Shown here piece by piece: positions 12,460-25,300 of a DNA stretch of 64,000 nucleotides (the first letter of the stretch is position 1; the number at the start of each line of letters is the position of its first letter). This stretch comes from Phoronis australis. Lineage: Eukaryota > Phoronida > Phoronidae. Where the stretch lies: NCBI GenBank assembly GCA_002633005.1, contig NMRA01000505.1, positions 12,453-76,452 of the forward strand, given 5' to 3'. Both the position numbers and the translations under genes were made by a program. The notes under the pieces are model-generated. The model was not told the DNA's origin and did not search any database. It saw only the letters and a list, made by a program, of their open reading frames with translations.

Positions 12460-14490
12460 AAGGGCAAGTGCAATTTAAAAAACAATTAATTAAAATGCAT
12501 TTTTATGACAGTGATTAGTAATGTTTCAAACTTTATTTCACATTTGATATTTTGACTGTCATACTTACTTATTAGTTTTGAATTAGTGTTCTGTTTAACG
12601 CTTAAAAACAGATTCTCCTGATAACTAACAGCTGTCAAATACAAAATGATTTATCACTCTCTTTCCCATGGATAATGCTTACCCTCTTCAAAAAGAAGTG
12701 GAGATTTTAGGTGATTGTTTTATATCTTTAATCATATGTATTGAAAAGTTAAAATCCTAGGGTATATTCCTAGTATGGCCCTACTTGTGGTGATTTCATG
12801 CAAAAGGTCAATCGGTACATTTTAATTAAAAAGCATTGAATTAATAGCAAAATACCAATATAGCTTAAATTCTGCAAAAGTTTGAATCATTCTGTATAGA
12901 GACCATAGTCACAAAAAAACACTTTAAAACTAGAAATTCAGAGCCTACGTCCATCCGTCACACTAACTCAACTTATATCGAGCTGTCTGACAAAAAATTT
13001 TTAGAAGATATCAAAACATTTAGTGTGTTGTACTTTGCAAACATTTCACTAAGTCATCTTGTTAAAAATTTTTAAAAAAATCAAATTCTGTGCGTATGTC
13101 CGTCACACCCATTTCAAGGCAATTTTCTCAGTCAGATTAAAAGATAGGGTAAAAGTTGATACATGCTTTGAAAGCTATTAGTGAGACCTATCAATTGATG
13201 TATTAATTATTTTCGTAGGATGAACATTTTTTACACAATTGATCAAAATATTCTCTGATTGTACGTCCGTCACAAATGGAATTGCCCACATTGTATTGTG
13301 TATCAGTTTAAACTCATTATCAATAAAAAATATATGTTCTTTGGTCATTCAGAAGTGCTGATATTAAGGATTCTATTGCGTTGTTCAAGTGTTCATCCAC
13401 TCATTAACAGGTATCTGCATATTTTGCATTCTCCGTAGCCCCTCCACGATCTGTGTGATGTTAGATTTCTGCATTGGCTTCTTGGGAAGATTTTTGTTCT
13501 TTGACCGCAAATTTGTTGCGAACACTCTGGAGCAGGACACCGTAAATGCTGTCTGAAGACAGAACAATTGCTCAGGGTTTGTTGAACTCGTGTTGTGTTT
13601 AATATGGACGGCTGAAGTGGAATTGCTAGTCCTGAATGTCATACCTTGTAATTTATGTAAGTCCCATTTAGACATCAACTGTTGGCGCAACTGACATGGA
13701 GCAAATTGATGGGTGTCAAGTTGCCGCTTACACACACAACTCACTAACTATGGCAGCAACAGCGTGGCATGTTGACTGCTCGTAAACAAAAGCAAACGAG
13801 GTAGAACAATGACTGACTCGACTGCTCTCACAGTCGGACTATATGAAAAGAAATTGTCGCAAAATTCTTGCCTCCCAAAATGTCACTTCCGGAGTAGACG
13901 ACGAGTAATTAAATTACGAAAAGCAGTAAATAAGTAAAAAATATTTGCTAAAAATGACATGAAAAAAGGTTGCCTTTGCCTTTAAGTAAAGCAATGTTAG
14001 GTCCAGTGTCCAACTAACAAATGGTACTGGTCGGCAAGGCTTTATCCAGGATTTTGGAAATAGGGCGTCCAATACAGGGTTCCCATTATTCCATGGTGTC
14101 CATGATTCCAACGGCGTGTTACTGCCACATTTCACAAGTAGTCCCCCACACAGTCAGGTTTTTACAAAAAATGTGTAAACCCAGGCTTTTACATCTACAT
14201 TTACAAAAACAGCTCCCCTGTTGTGAGCTTGTTTACTAAAAACAGTGCTTGGACCAAAACTTCTCCATCTAAATTTACGAAAATAGCCAAGTAGCTTACC
14301 AAACAAGTATTGCAGTGCTCTACTCAATTGCGCAATTACGTACACTACATAAACATAAAATATTGACTAAGTTACTTAAAATAGATGGCACCTTAGAAGG
14401 TGTATTTTGAATCACTTTTTCAAATTCTGTCTCATCAAACTGTTACCAAAGTGTTTTCATAAATAGCAAAACATGTAGTTTCAGTGCGTA
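12460..14490. other. No gene recognised; repeat words shared with 1-2 kb
   Basis: The GTCCGTCAC word recurs near 13099 and 13264, with a near match at 12952. The minus-strand GGGCTACGGAGAATG motif recurs near 13430. Both pair with the left end of the window. A minus-strand 119-codon frame at 13385-13744 contains the second motif (GLRRMQ), but I could not link it to a family. Confidence 0.4.
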
Positions 14491-14793
14491 AATGTTGTCA
14501 TCTGCTGGTTGTAGTGATGTAGTCATCCACTAGTTGTAGTGATGTCATCCACTGGCTGTAGTGATGTCATCCACTGGCTGTAGTGATGTTGTCATCCACT
14601 GGCTGTAGCGATGTCATCCACTGGCTGTAGTGATGTTGTCATCCACTGGCTGTAGTGATGTTGTCATCCACTGGCTGTAGTGATGTTGTCATCCTCTGGC
14701 TGTAGTGATGTTGTCATCCACTGGCTGTAGTGATGTTGTCATCCACTGGCTGTAGTGATGTTGTCATCCACTGGCTGTAGTGATGTTGCATTG
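14491..14793 (+). repeat. 25-bp minisatellite
   Basis: About twelve head-to-tail units of TGTAGTGATGTTGTCATCC plus ACTGGC fill this stretch. Some units are 22 bp because they lack a TTG, and a few substitutions occur. It lies upstream of the RBMX-like gene. Confidence 0.9.
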
Positions 14794-15280
14794 GTGTAGT
14801 CAACTGTAATGAATGAGTAGTATACTGCCATTATACGGCTACACTTTTTTCGAAGGAAAGTAGACATATTTTTTCAAAATTTTGTTCCTTCAAATACATT
14901 TCCATCCTTTTTCTTTTTGGCATCCATTTTTTTTCACTCGCTGCATCTTTCCTTCAAAGTATTTTTATTAATTATGTCCATGATTGTTGTACAACTTATA
15001 TTACTGTTATTATTGGGCAGATGTAACATTACTTTTGCAAATCTACTATGCTCACACATTTGATAAATTTTGTTAAAAGAGTTATTTTTTGTAATATAAT
15101 TATTTTCAGGTGCAGTTGATCAGCATGTTGTGATTGGCTCAACTTCACAAATCTTGTGTTTGACAACTCACTTCTTGGTAACTGTTAAGCAAGACCAACA
15201 TCAAGCTATCGATCAATGTTTCAACTAAGTGTTATTAAGTTACTTTTTAGTGCAGAGAAAGTCAAAACAAAATCGGACAA
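14794..15280. other. Upstream flank of the RBMX-like gene; no feature seen
   Basis: This is AT-rich, single-copy-looking sequence. The promoter and any untranslated first exon of the RBMX-like gene may lie here or in the repeat that follows, but I see no motif that fixes the start site. Confidence 0.3.
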
Positions 15281-16215
15281 ATGTCTCGGATGGTCCCCAG
15301 TTTTGTGCTGTCATTACTTGTTGGTTTGCTGCATGTTTTCTTGACAGATAGAGCACCTGCTTTGCAACATCAATTGTCACATGACGCGTCATCTAGGATG
15401 TTACTGTCTAAATCCTGTGTGGCATTCTACTGCCCAAAAATTGGCAATGTTTATTGTTTTCATCAAATCTGGATCCATTGTTCTTGAGAACAGCAATTTG
15501 CAAACAGGCAAATCACAATCAAGGTCCATATTCGGTGGCCACTTTTGGTGAAAAATAAAAGTTGTTATATAACTGTAAAAGTTGAGTTATTTTAAGGTAC
15601 CAGCATTCCAGGTTTGTAATCTAAAATATTTTTGCACAAGAACCACCAAATAAAACTTTATGGCCTAATGCACCACAGTTGTATAAAAGGGTACGTACAC
15701 TACAACTTGTGGTCACAGCCCACTTCTACCATGCAAAAATTTCATAAGGTAGCTGTTAATTTGATACTAAGTTCTTGATCAAATTGAAGAAGTATCACAT
15801 AGTTTACTAAAGTAAGAAAAGTTATTACTGTGCTGATCAAGTTGTTCTAAATGATGTTACATTGCATATCTTAACACAGTATAATGAGAACTTCTCTTGC
15901 AATATGATTCTTACAAAAAGAAAATGACAAGTAAATACTTTTTTCGAAAACTTTACTGGTGCTATTTGCCTAGTTTTCAATACATTCAGCAGTTGGTCAA
16001 AACAGTTAAGCAATGCTAGGCCTAGTGTTACACTTGTAAACAGTTAAAAATGGTACTGGTTGGGGGGTACGTACACTATGCACAGTCAATCAATGTCAAA
16101 TTTTTTCTAAGTTATAAATGTATGGGATGGTCTCGAGTTTTGTGCTGCCTCTACTTGTTGGTTTGTTGCAAGTTGTCTTGAGAGATAGAGAACCTGCCTG
16201 CACAACATCAGTCTA
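15281..16215 (+). repeat. ~0.8 kb repeat, plus-strand copy next to exon 1
   Basis: This stretch is repeated in inverted orientation at 21755-22490. A ~90-bp block (GGATGGTC, then GTTTTGTGCTG, then ACATCA) occurs at both ends, at 15288 and 16124. The copy therefore looks like one full unit plus the start of a second, about 840 bp apart. The acceptor of the first coding exon lies about 30 bases downstream. The nature of the unit is unknown. Confidence 0.75.
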
Positions 16216-16246
16216 CTATAAATGAAAATATGGCTACCTGTTGCAG

Positions 16247-16375
16247 AATCAATAATGAGAGAGGAAAGGAAAGGTGAGGATATTCCTGGAAAGATCTTTG
16301 TTGGTGGTCTTGCTAGTGATGTCGACGAGGCAGCTCTTGAGAGGTTCTTTGCTCGTTATGGCCGACTGTCTGAAG
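16247..16375 (+). CDS. rbmx: RBMX-like exon 1 (first RRM half)
   Basis: TTGCAG at 16241-16246 is a likely acceptor after an untranslated exon. The ATG at 16255 opens MREERKGEDIPGKIFVGGLA, with RNP2 at residues 14-19. An in-frame ATG at 16222 lies before the acceptor and is probably intronic. The exon ends GAAG, followed by GTAAGT, and leaves one base of a split Val codon. Intron 1 runs to 23946 and is filled with repeats. Confidence 0.85.
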
Positions 16376-19300
16376 GTAAGTGCCATGCAGGTTCATTGTC
16401 TTTTGCTCATATTGCAGTGATGTATGCTTGGATGAGCTCCTTTGGTAAAGTAAGATGCCAACCAAAGTTGCTCTTTGAAAGCTCCCATAGTCACGGGTGA
16501 GAAACAACATGACCGCCGGTCCTCTTAAATCAGACCGACTCGCCCAAAACAGGAACTCCGGGGATCAAATGGGACCGCCCCACCAGAAAACAGGACCGCC
16601 GGGGACTGATATGACCGCCGGGTATTGAAACCGCAATGACAAACGAGCTAAGATTTATTATCGGTAGGCCTACACAGATCATACAATGGAGCTATGTATG
16701 TAAGCATATGCAGGTCTTGTGCCAATTAATCGAATGAAGTCTTTTGTGCGCTACAGGACACTTTGCTTTGTAACACGCGGCGCTTTTAAGTTTTAACCAC
16801 AAACCAACCACGTTGCACGCTTTTGAGCTAAATACCTATAACTTTATCTACTGTTTTAGAACAAAATGAAAATCGTTTTAGTCAAGAAAAAAACTAAACG
16901 GGCGTTCTGGTTCTCTGGTGAAGCATCATAACTAGCCTTTGTGCGGCAAAGCAGTGTACTAAATATACAGCTTGGCTGTGGGTAAAACTCTGCACTTATA
17001 AAATCTTCACCGAATTAGTGTTATTAACGACACTCTTCCTAGAACTTTTTTATTTGTGCGGCAATCGTCCGGTTTTTAGTCTTATTGTGATTATACTGAA
17101 CACCTACTTCCATTCACTTTAAATCTAACTAGGTGATTATGTGACTAAATAATCAGTGATTTTAGAAAATCAGCTTGAGCAATATTCGTTAAACATTCAG
17201 TCAGACAGATTACCAGCAGTAACAGCCTGTATCTGCGCCTCTGTTTATGTCTTGGCCTTTGGCTTGTCCATAATTTTTGTCTGGTCTATGTCAAGGCCTT
17301 CCTTTGCCTTTCGGTGGTCCTCTGAGGTCATGTGATCGACCAGAGTTTTGATTCTAAAATGCACCAAGTCATGGCATAAGAGCAACAGTTGAAGTTGAGA
17401 GACGACTGTAGACCCAGCATGAAAAGTTTCCAGGGAAGGCTAACCAGTAACCGCAACAGCGTGTGCTTACACACCGCAGGTTTTCACTCATCATTTATTT
17501 GACTTAAGATTAGGTATTAACGAATGATAGGCAAAAATCAAAATTTAATAATGTGCTCTGTTCAAGTCAATGTAGTAATATAGACAGGGCTCGACATAAC
17601 GAGCTGCAGGTCGCATTTGCGACCTGAAATTTGGAAATGCGAGCTGAGATATTTGTCAGCTCGTATCAAGTCGCAAAATGCGAGCTGGAATTTCCAATGA
17701 ATGCGAGCTGAGTTTTTACACTTCTCAACAGATACCTGGCAAATACAAAGCAGCTCTTGTTAATCTGACCGTAATTTGGTTGTTGCCAAATCCAAGTTCA
17801 AAAGAACACTAACCGAGAACAGCCCTCCCGATGACTTGTAAGCAAGTCGCGTGAACATGGGATTTGCAGAATCGATCTTTGACGCGTTTCATTGGCTAAC
17901 ACTTTCAACCACTTTTGTAAATTATCGGATTCGCCGAAGAAAGTTTCAGGCCACAGCTTAACACGTGATAAAACTTCACAAAACAACGGTGTTTCTACAA
18001 ATTCTTAAGCGATCAACTTACCAAACTTTGTGGTGGACAAAAATGTTTATTTTTCACATAAGATGTCCTTATTACATGTACCAAATATCCACGACAATAT
18101 CCCTGATATCGCATTACGACACCGCCGCGCGCAAGCGGTCCCGGCAGACAATCGTGACTTAGACTGAGATGTGCTTCTCCTTTTTATCGTATTAAGACAA
18201 CCAAAGTGAAAATGACAACCTTATTAATCGCCAAACGACGGTCACGTCTTTAGTTTCAGTTGCCAAGAAATTCTCAAACCCTTTACTTGTTTCTGGGGCT
18301 ACGTGCGCGAAATATGATTCGTCTTTCACACCTTGTTGCCAACGTAAAGTGTAGGCCTACTCCAGCGATTCAAGTGCGTGAACTCATGCGTGCGCGCCAC
18401 TTCAAAGAACAGCGGCAGTCCTAAATGAAAGAGTATACCGGCTTGGTTCTGGTTTATTTGAAAATGAACTCAGATTCCCAGCGGTTATAANGCTCCCCGA
18501 ACCACCGTCACCGTAAAATGTTCCGACTCCTATAGAAACAACCTTGTTCCGGCTGAAAACAAAATCATTCCGGGTGGCTAAAAAGGGTACAATGTAGGTG
18601 GTAACGATATCCAGAAAGTCACCCCTTATACTAGATGGAGTTTGCCTCGTAAAATCGTATTACAACATTTCTTACCATTGCAGCGTTTTAATACCTTATT
18701 ACCGCAAACACTGAGATTAACGACTATGTTCACGCATGAGCCTACTCCCTACCTTTAAAGTGTTTCATAATAAGCGCTCACTGATCTATTAAAAGTCCCC
18801 CCTTAAATTTTGAGAATTTCCAATTAAGCGCCCACAGTTCAAGCTAGCGCCCATCATAGCGCAATACAAACGACCGTGTGTGGTTTAAAATTGACACGCA
18901 GCTTATATGGTGTGTCTCTTTCATTTTACACAACTTCAGTTTTCACAATATGTAAAAATCAAATCCCGGCTTTGTTTTATACCTCGGAAAGAAAGTTAAC
19001 ACTAGTGACATGCGTGTCGTTTTGTGACTGACCTAATTTTCCCGTACTTGGAAGGTATTGAGGAGCAAACTCGCCATTACCCGAGTTAGTTTGAATCGTT
19101 AACGACTTTGATGACAGCCAGTAGCAGGCCAGATCTAACAAAATCTCGGATACTTCTTCAACGGGAATTTTCTCCCTTTTCACATCGCAAATTTAGCTAC
19201 TCGAATGCACAAGTCAGTTAGAGAGCAATGATTCAACTTTCACGTCGGCAACTTGCCTTGCTAGAGTCTTTCAATGGCGGTCGTGAAGAACAGTGACGCT

Positions 19301-22300
19301 GTACCTGCATGAATGAAGTCAATTTTGATCCGAAATTTGTGAGTATTTAACGTTGTAGGTAAGAGCATAATTTAAACATTTTCTCGATGATCTAAAAAAA
19401 ATCTATTTTGGCGCGTAAAAATGGCGGGAAAATTTTGCGACCTGGCATTTACGAATGCGACCTGGGATTTTGGCTAGGTCGCAAAATGCGACCTGGCGAT
19501 TTTAATAGCGTCGAGCCCTGACAGATATCAGCTATCAAATACCAGTTAAATTAAGAGTGTAAAATATTAAGGGCTTGTTCCAACACAATTCCTTGAGTTA
19601 CAGAACATTGGACAAGTTAACCTTATAAAATTATTGCACAACGAACACGCAAACCAAATCGGGTGATTTTGCCGTGAAGAATCGGACTTGCGGACATTTA
19701 TTGCATGTCTTTAATTAAGCATTTTACAAGCAGACGCCATGAAAAACGAAACTGTAATGGCTTGATATAGCATTTGAGTCGGTGCAAAATGAAAAATTCT
19801 GTGTGCGCGCGGCACCGTGGTTATTGCTCTACATTGCCTCAACGACGTGATTTGAATGAAACCTTTTGATGAAATCCAGTTTCAGAAAACCGTGATCGGG
19901 CGATGAGTAGGCTACTTTTAACTGCACCTGGATTACTCATAATAACGCAATTTATATGGCGGGGAGGTATCGTAAACAATTTTCGACGGAGCTGCACTTC
20001 CGTGGCACTCACTCCAATAATTTGAATTACCGATTGCTTATCTGGGACGGCATTTCCCAAAAAATGGAAATGACATGGAGAAAACGTCAGATGGGCAAAT
20101 TGAGTTAGGCCTATTTATCGAGCATACTAGCAAAATTCACTAATCTTAGCAATTCAGATTAAAGCGCCATGAATGACGCGTTCGGGTATTTTTATTTCAC
20201 GGGCACATTTCTTAGATATTCAAAATAGTGCGCGGTTAACCCAAATGGGCGCAATTTGAAATTGCACTTACCTGAAATTTGAAGTACCCTTCGCCAGCGG
20301 GTTGCGTGGGCTGTGCTGGCGACAATATACGCAGTGCATACTGTCGCTGGTGCTGTCGTACCGCAGCCAAGGAAATGACTTTAGCCAGCCCTGCACGAAC
20401 TTTCTTTTCTTTGGCTCAACTGCTGTCTCAAAACTTGAGCTTGTAGTTGCTACAACGGATTCTGAATTCGGTACCACTGTGACTGTCGTAATCAGATTAA
20501 CATTTTGAGCGGTTTCAACTTCATAATGAGGTAGTTCATTTAACGTTGGCGCCGATTCCTTTCGTGGTTTAAAAAAATCCAATATATTTCGTTTTGCCAT
20601 GTCGCGACTCGCGAGATACAACTTACCAGGTTGCGCGTGCAAGGGAAAGTGACTGCTGACTGCTGAGTGCAGCTGGGCTGATGTAACATCAAGGAAGTCC
20701 CAGTAAGGTGGCGACATGATTGTTACACGCCGCCAGATGCACAGCACGTATATTGACTAAAGACTTCAGTTCGGAGACACTTTTAATTTCACCGCGAAGT
20801 GAAATTATGAAAACGACAATTAGGTCTGTAATAGTCTTTATTGCAGACATGGATTAAAAACCACTGCATAGCGTTACTGGTCAATAATTTATTGTCAGCA
20901 TGTTTTTGTTTGTGTAGCGAACTAAAGATATAACAATATACTATTTACAGCTTTGTAATTTCGGTACCCATTTCAATAAATCCGGAAATAATTCTCGACT
21001 TCAACACTATTTGTTAGGCTCCGGTATTCCGCAAATACTTTATTGGCCCATCCCACTTTTTCTCCAAACTAAATTTAACGGACGGGAGTTTCCGGATCTC
21101 CGTGTCCCGACCCTTATCCCAATGCCCCCCCCAGGACTGCAACTCCGAGCCTGTGTTCACTGTTCCCATGTTACCCCGTCCTTGTGTGTCCCCATGTTCT
21201 CCCTGTTCAATTCTAATGCAGGAATAATTTTTTTTCCTCAAAATATTTTTTACTATTTCGGTGCACATGTTCTCTTGCACCAAACGCACATCAATGAAAC
21301 TCGATTCCGTTATCATAAATGCAAAATGAGCGATCAGGGGAACTTGTACGGACGGCCCGACGCCGACGGACGGGGGATCATGAGCAACGGGAACAGCGAA
21401 ATGACCCGGCCTCCATCCATGCGAATAAGTTTTGAGCATAACATTTTTCCTCCCAAGTTTTGAGCATAACATTTTTCCTCCCGTTTTCAGAAATGTTCCT
21501 GAATCCACGTGAATCGTGTCCATACTTTGTTGTAGGCCTAAATCACGATTTTTATCAAGTTTTTGACGTGTGAGTTATGCTCGTCATACCTCTGTGCTAT
21601 AAAGTATTGCCCACAAGTATTTTTACATACTGCTGTTCTCATGAACAATACTGATATTTCCAAAATGCATCCGGTTTGACAAAATAAAAAAACAATGGAC
21701 ATTGTTAAATTTGTGGGAAATAAAATGCCACACAGGTCTTGGCTAGTAACATCCTAGAAGACATGTCATGTGACAACTGATGTTGCAGAGGCACGTTCTC
21801 TATCTCTCAAGACAAGTTGCAACAAAACAACTAGTAGAGGCCTCACAAAACTCAAGATCATCCCATACATTTGTAAAATTTGACGTTGATTGACTGTACG
21901 TAGTATACGTACCCCCCAACCAGTACCATTTTTTACTGTTTATAAGTTGAACACTGGGCCTAACACTGCTTCAGCTATTTTGACCATCTGGTGAATGTGT
22001 TGAAAACTAGGTAAATAGCACCAACAAAGTTTTTGAAAAAAGTAGTTACCTGTCATTTTCTTTTTGTAAGAATCATATTGCAAGAGAAGAAGTTCTCATT
22101 ATACTGTGTTAAGACAGGCAATGTATCATCATCTAGAACAACTTGATCAGCACGGTAATAACTTTTCTTACTTTAGTATGTGATACTTCTTCAATTTGAT
22201 CAAGAACTTACTAAATTAACAGCTACCTTATGAATTTTTGCATGATAGAAGTGGGCTGTGACCACAAGTTGTAGTGTAAGTACCCTTATATGCAACTGCG

Positions 22301-25300
22301 ATGCATTAGGCCATAAAATTTTATTTGGTGGTTCTAGTGCAAAAATATTTTAGATTACAAACCTGGAATGATGGTACTTTAAAATAACCCAGCTTTTACA
22401 GTTATACGGCAATCTTCATTTTTCACCAAAAGTGGCCACCGAATATGGGCCTTGATTGTGATTTGGCCATGAGCGTTCATGTGATTTGATGAACAAAGCC
22501 TCCTGAGCACGTCTCTGAAACCAGTTTTCTCTGTACACAACATTGACAGATTTAAAAAATGACTATGTCAAGATCCTGCATAGAGAACAAGAATGATTTC
22601 ATAAAGAGGTGTTTTTAAGTCATAGAAGTGAAGGTCTGCCAGTTACATCTCTTCAGTAACAATAATTGAGCTAAACTTGTTCTCTATCAAGATATTGCAC
22701 TACACTACCAGCACTTGCAAAACCAGATAGATGGCATGATTTAGAAAGAAACCTGTGGTGTTCTACTGAGAAAGCTTTCTATGTGGTGTCCTGCTGAGAA
22801 AGCTTTCTGTGTGGTGTCCTACTGAGAAAGCTTTCTGTTTGGTGTCCTACTGAGAAAGCTTTCTATGTGGTGTTCTACTGAGAAAGCTTTCTGTGTGGTG
22901 TCCTACTGAGAAAGCTTTCTGTTTGGTGTCCTACTGAGAAAGCTTTCTATGTGGTATCTTACTGAGAAAGCTTTCTATGTGGTTTTCTACTGAGAAAGCT
23001 TTCTGTGTGGTGTCCTACTGAGAAAGCTTTCTGTTTGGTGTCCTACAGAGAAAGCTTTCTGTGTGGTGTTCTACTGAGAAAGCTTTCTGTGTTGTGTCCT
23101 ACTGAGAAAGCTTTCTGTTTGGTGTCCTACTGAGAAAGCTTTCTGTGTTGTGTCCTACTGAGAAAGCTTTCTGTTTGGTGTCCTACTGAGAAAGCTTTCT
23201 GTGTGGTGTTCTACTGAGAAAGCTTTCTGTTAGGTGTTCTACTGAGAAAGCTTTCTGTTAGGTGTTCTACTGAGAAAGCTTTCTGTGTTGTGTCCTACTG
23301 AGAAAGCTTTCTGTGTGGTGTTCTACTGAGAAAGCTTTCTGTGTTGTGTCCTACTGAGAAAGCTTTCTGTGTGGTGTTCTACTGAGAAAGCTTTCTGTGT
23401 GGTGTTCTACTGAGAAAGCATTCTGAAAAACTGTCCTTGAGTATTTATTATGTTGTGGCAACTTTCATTTTGAAATGTGTGAGTTGAATTAACTGAGACC
23501 AGTAGTACAGTGTGTTTAGGAAGTTCAGTTCCGCAACAAAGTGTTTAAGTCGAAATTTATTATTTTACAAAGAGGAGGCAGTTTAGTCTAGTGAGATAAG
23601 TGACTGCTTCCTTTAGTTTTCTCAAGGTATTGGGTTGGCGTCCCACTGCGCCACACTGCTAGACCCTTGAGTAATGTCTTTAGCTTTTAAGCTGGATTTA
23701 ACTACATATTATTAATAAGGCATAAAAATGTTTCCAGGTGATCAGTGCAATGGGCCCACCTGAGCAGCCTGCATACGTCTGGTACAATGTGTAGCAGACC
23801 GTTTGGTACAATGTGTAGCAGACCGTCTGGCACAATGTATAGCAGACCGTCTGGCACAACGTGTACTCGACCGTTTGCAATGATCTTTTCATACAAAGAT
23901 GCACATACTGGTAGTTTGTATTGTTTTTGTGACATTTATGTTGTAGTCATGGTGATCAAAGATGCGAATACACGCACATCAAGAGGTTTTGGATTTGTTA
24001 CATTTGAAAATCCTATGGACTCTGAAGACGCTTTGAAGGGAGTATACGGCAAGGTGATATATGATTTATTAAAAGGAAAGGGCTGAAATGGTTTTGAAGT
24101 AATGTAGTGCATTTCTGTTCATAGAATTTATCACTATTCAGTACACTGACTGGGTCAGTTCCTTTGATACAGCAATTGTAAATACAAACGAACCAACATA
24201 CTGATTCCTTGCTTTAGTTGTTTTTTTATGAAAAAATGATGTGCGTGGGTACTCTGTGAAATTAGCATTAGTTTATGTGGGTATAGGTCTATCACGGACC
24301 TATGATGGCAGACCATGAACAGACCAAATTGTGTGGGTATAGGTCTATCACTGACCTATGATGGCAGACCATGAACAGACTAAATTGTGTGGGTATAGAT
24401 CTATCACCGACCAATGATGGCAGACCATGAACAGACCAAATTGTGTGGGTATAGATCTATCACCGACCTATGATGGCAGACCATGAACAGACNGATGCTA
24501 TGGCCGGTTGCATGATGCTATGGCCGGTTGCATGATGCTATGGCCGGTTGCATGATGCTATGGCCGGTTGCATGATGCTATGGCCGGTTGCATGATGCTA
24601 TGGCCGGTTGCATGATGCTATGGCCGGTTGCATGATGCTATGGCCGGTTGCATGATGCTATGGCCGGTTGCATGATGCTATGGCCGGTTGCATGATGCTA
24701 TGGCCGGTTGCATGATGCTATGGCCGGTTGCATGATGCTATGGCCGGTTGCATGATGCTATGGCCGGTTGCATGATGCTATGGCCGGTTGCATGATGCTA
24801 TGGCCGGTTGCATGATGCTATGGCCGGTTGCATGATGCTATGGCCGGTTGCATGATGCTATGGCCGGTTGCATGATGCTATGGCCGGTTGCATGATGCTA
24901 TGGCCGGTTGCATGATGCTATGGCCGGTTGCATGATGCTATGGCCGGTTGCATGATGCTATGGCCGGTTGCATGATGCTATGGCCGGTTGCATGATGCTA
25001 TGGCCGGTTGCATGATGCTATGGCCGGTTGCATGATGCTATGGCCGGTTGCATGATGCTATGGCCGGTTGCATGATGCTATGGCCGGTTGCATGATGCTA
25101 TGGCCGGTTGCATGATGCTATGGCCGGTTGCATGATGCTATGGCCGGTTGCATGATGCTATGGCCGGTTGCATGATGCTATGGCCGGTTGCATGATGCTA
25201 TGGCCGGTTGCATGATGCTATGGCCGGTTGCATGATGCTATGGCCGGTTGCATGATGCTATGGCCGGTTGCATGATGCTATGGCCGGTTGCATGATGCTA

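Noticed and set aside
17577-19528. An 8-bp target duplication around the CAGGGCTCGAC element
   Set aside because: The flanks AATATAGA and ACAGATAT share only part of their bases. The terminal repeats stand without it.
21011-21523. Overlapping 150- and 169-codon frames on opposite strands
   Set aside because: Neither resembles a known protein. Stop-poor antisense pairs of this size arise by chance in locally GC-rich DNA.
23698-23935. Repetitive frames with TVCYTL units
   Set aside because: They are translations of the 24-bp tandem repeat on the strand opposite to the gene.
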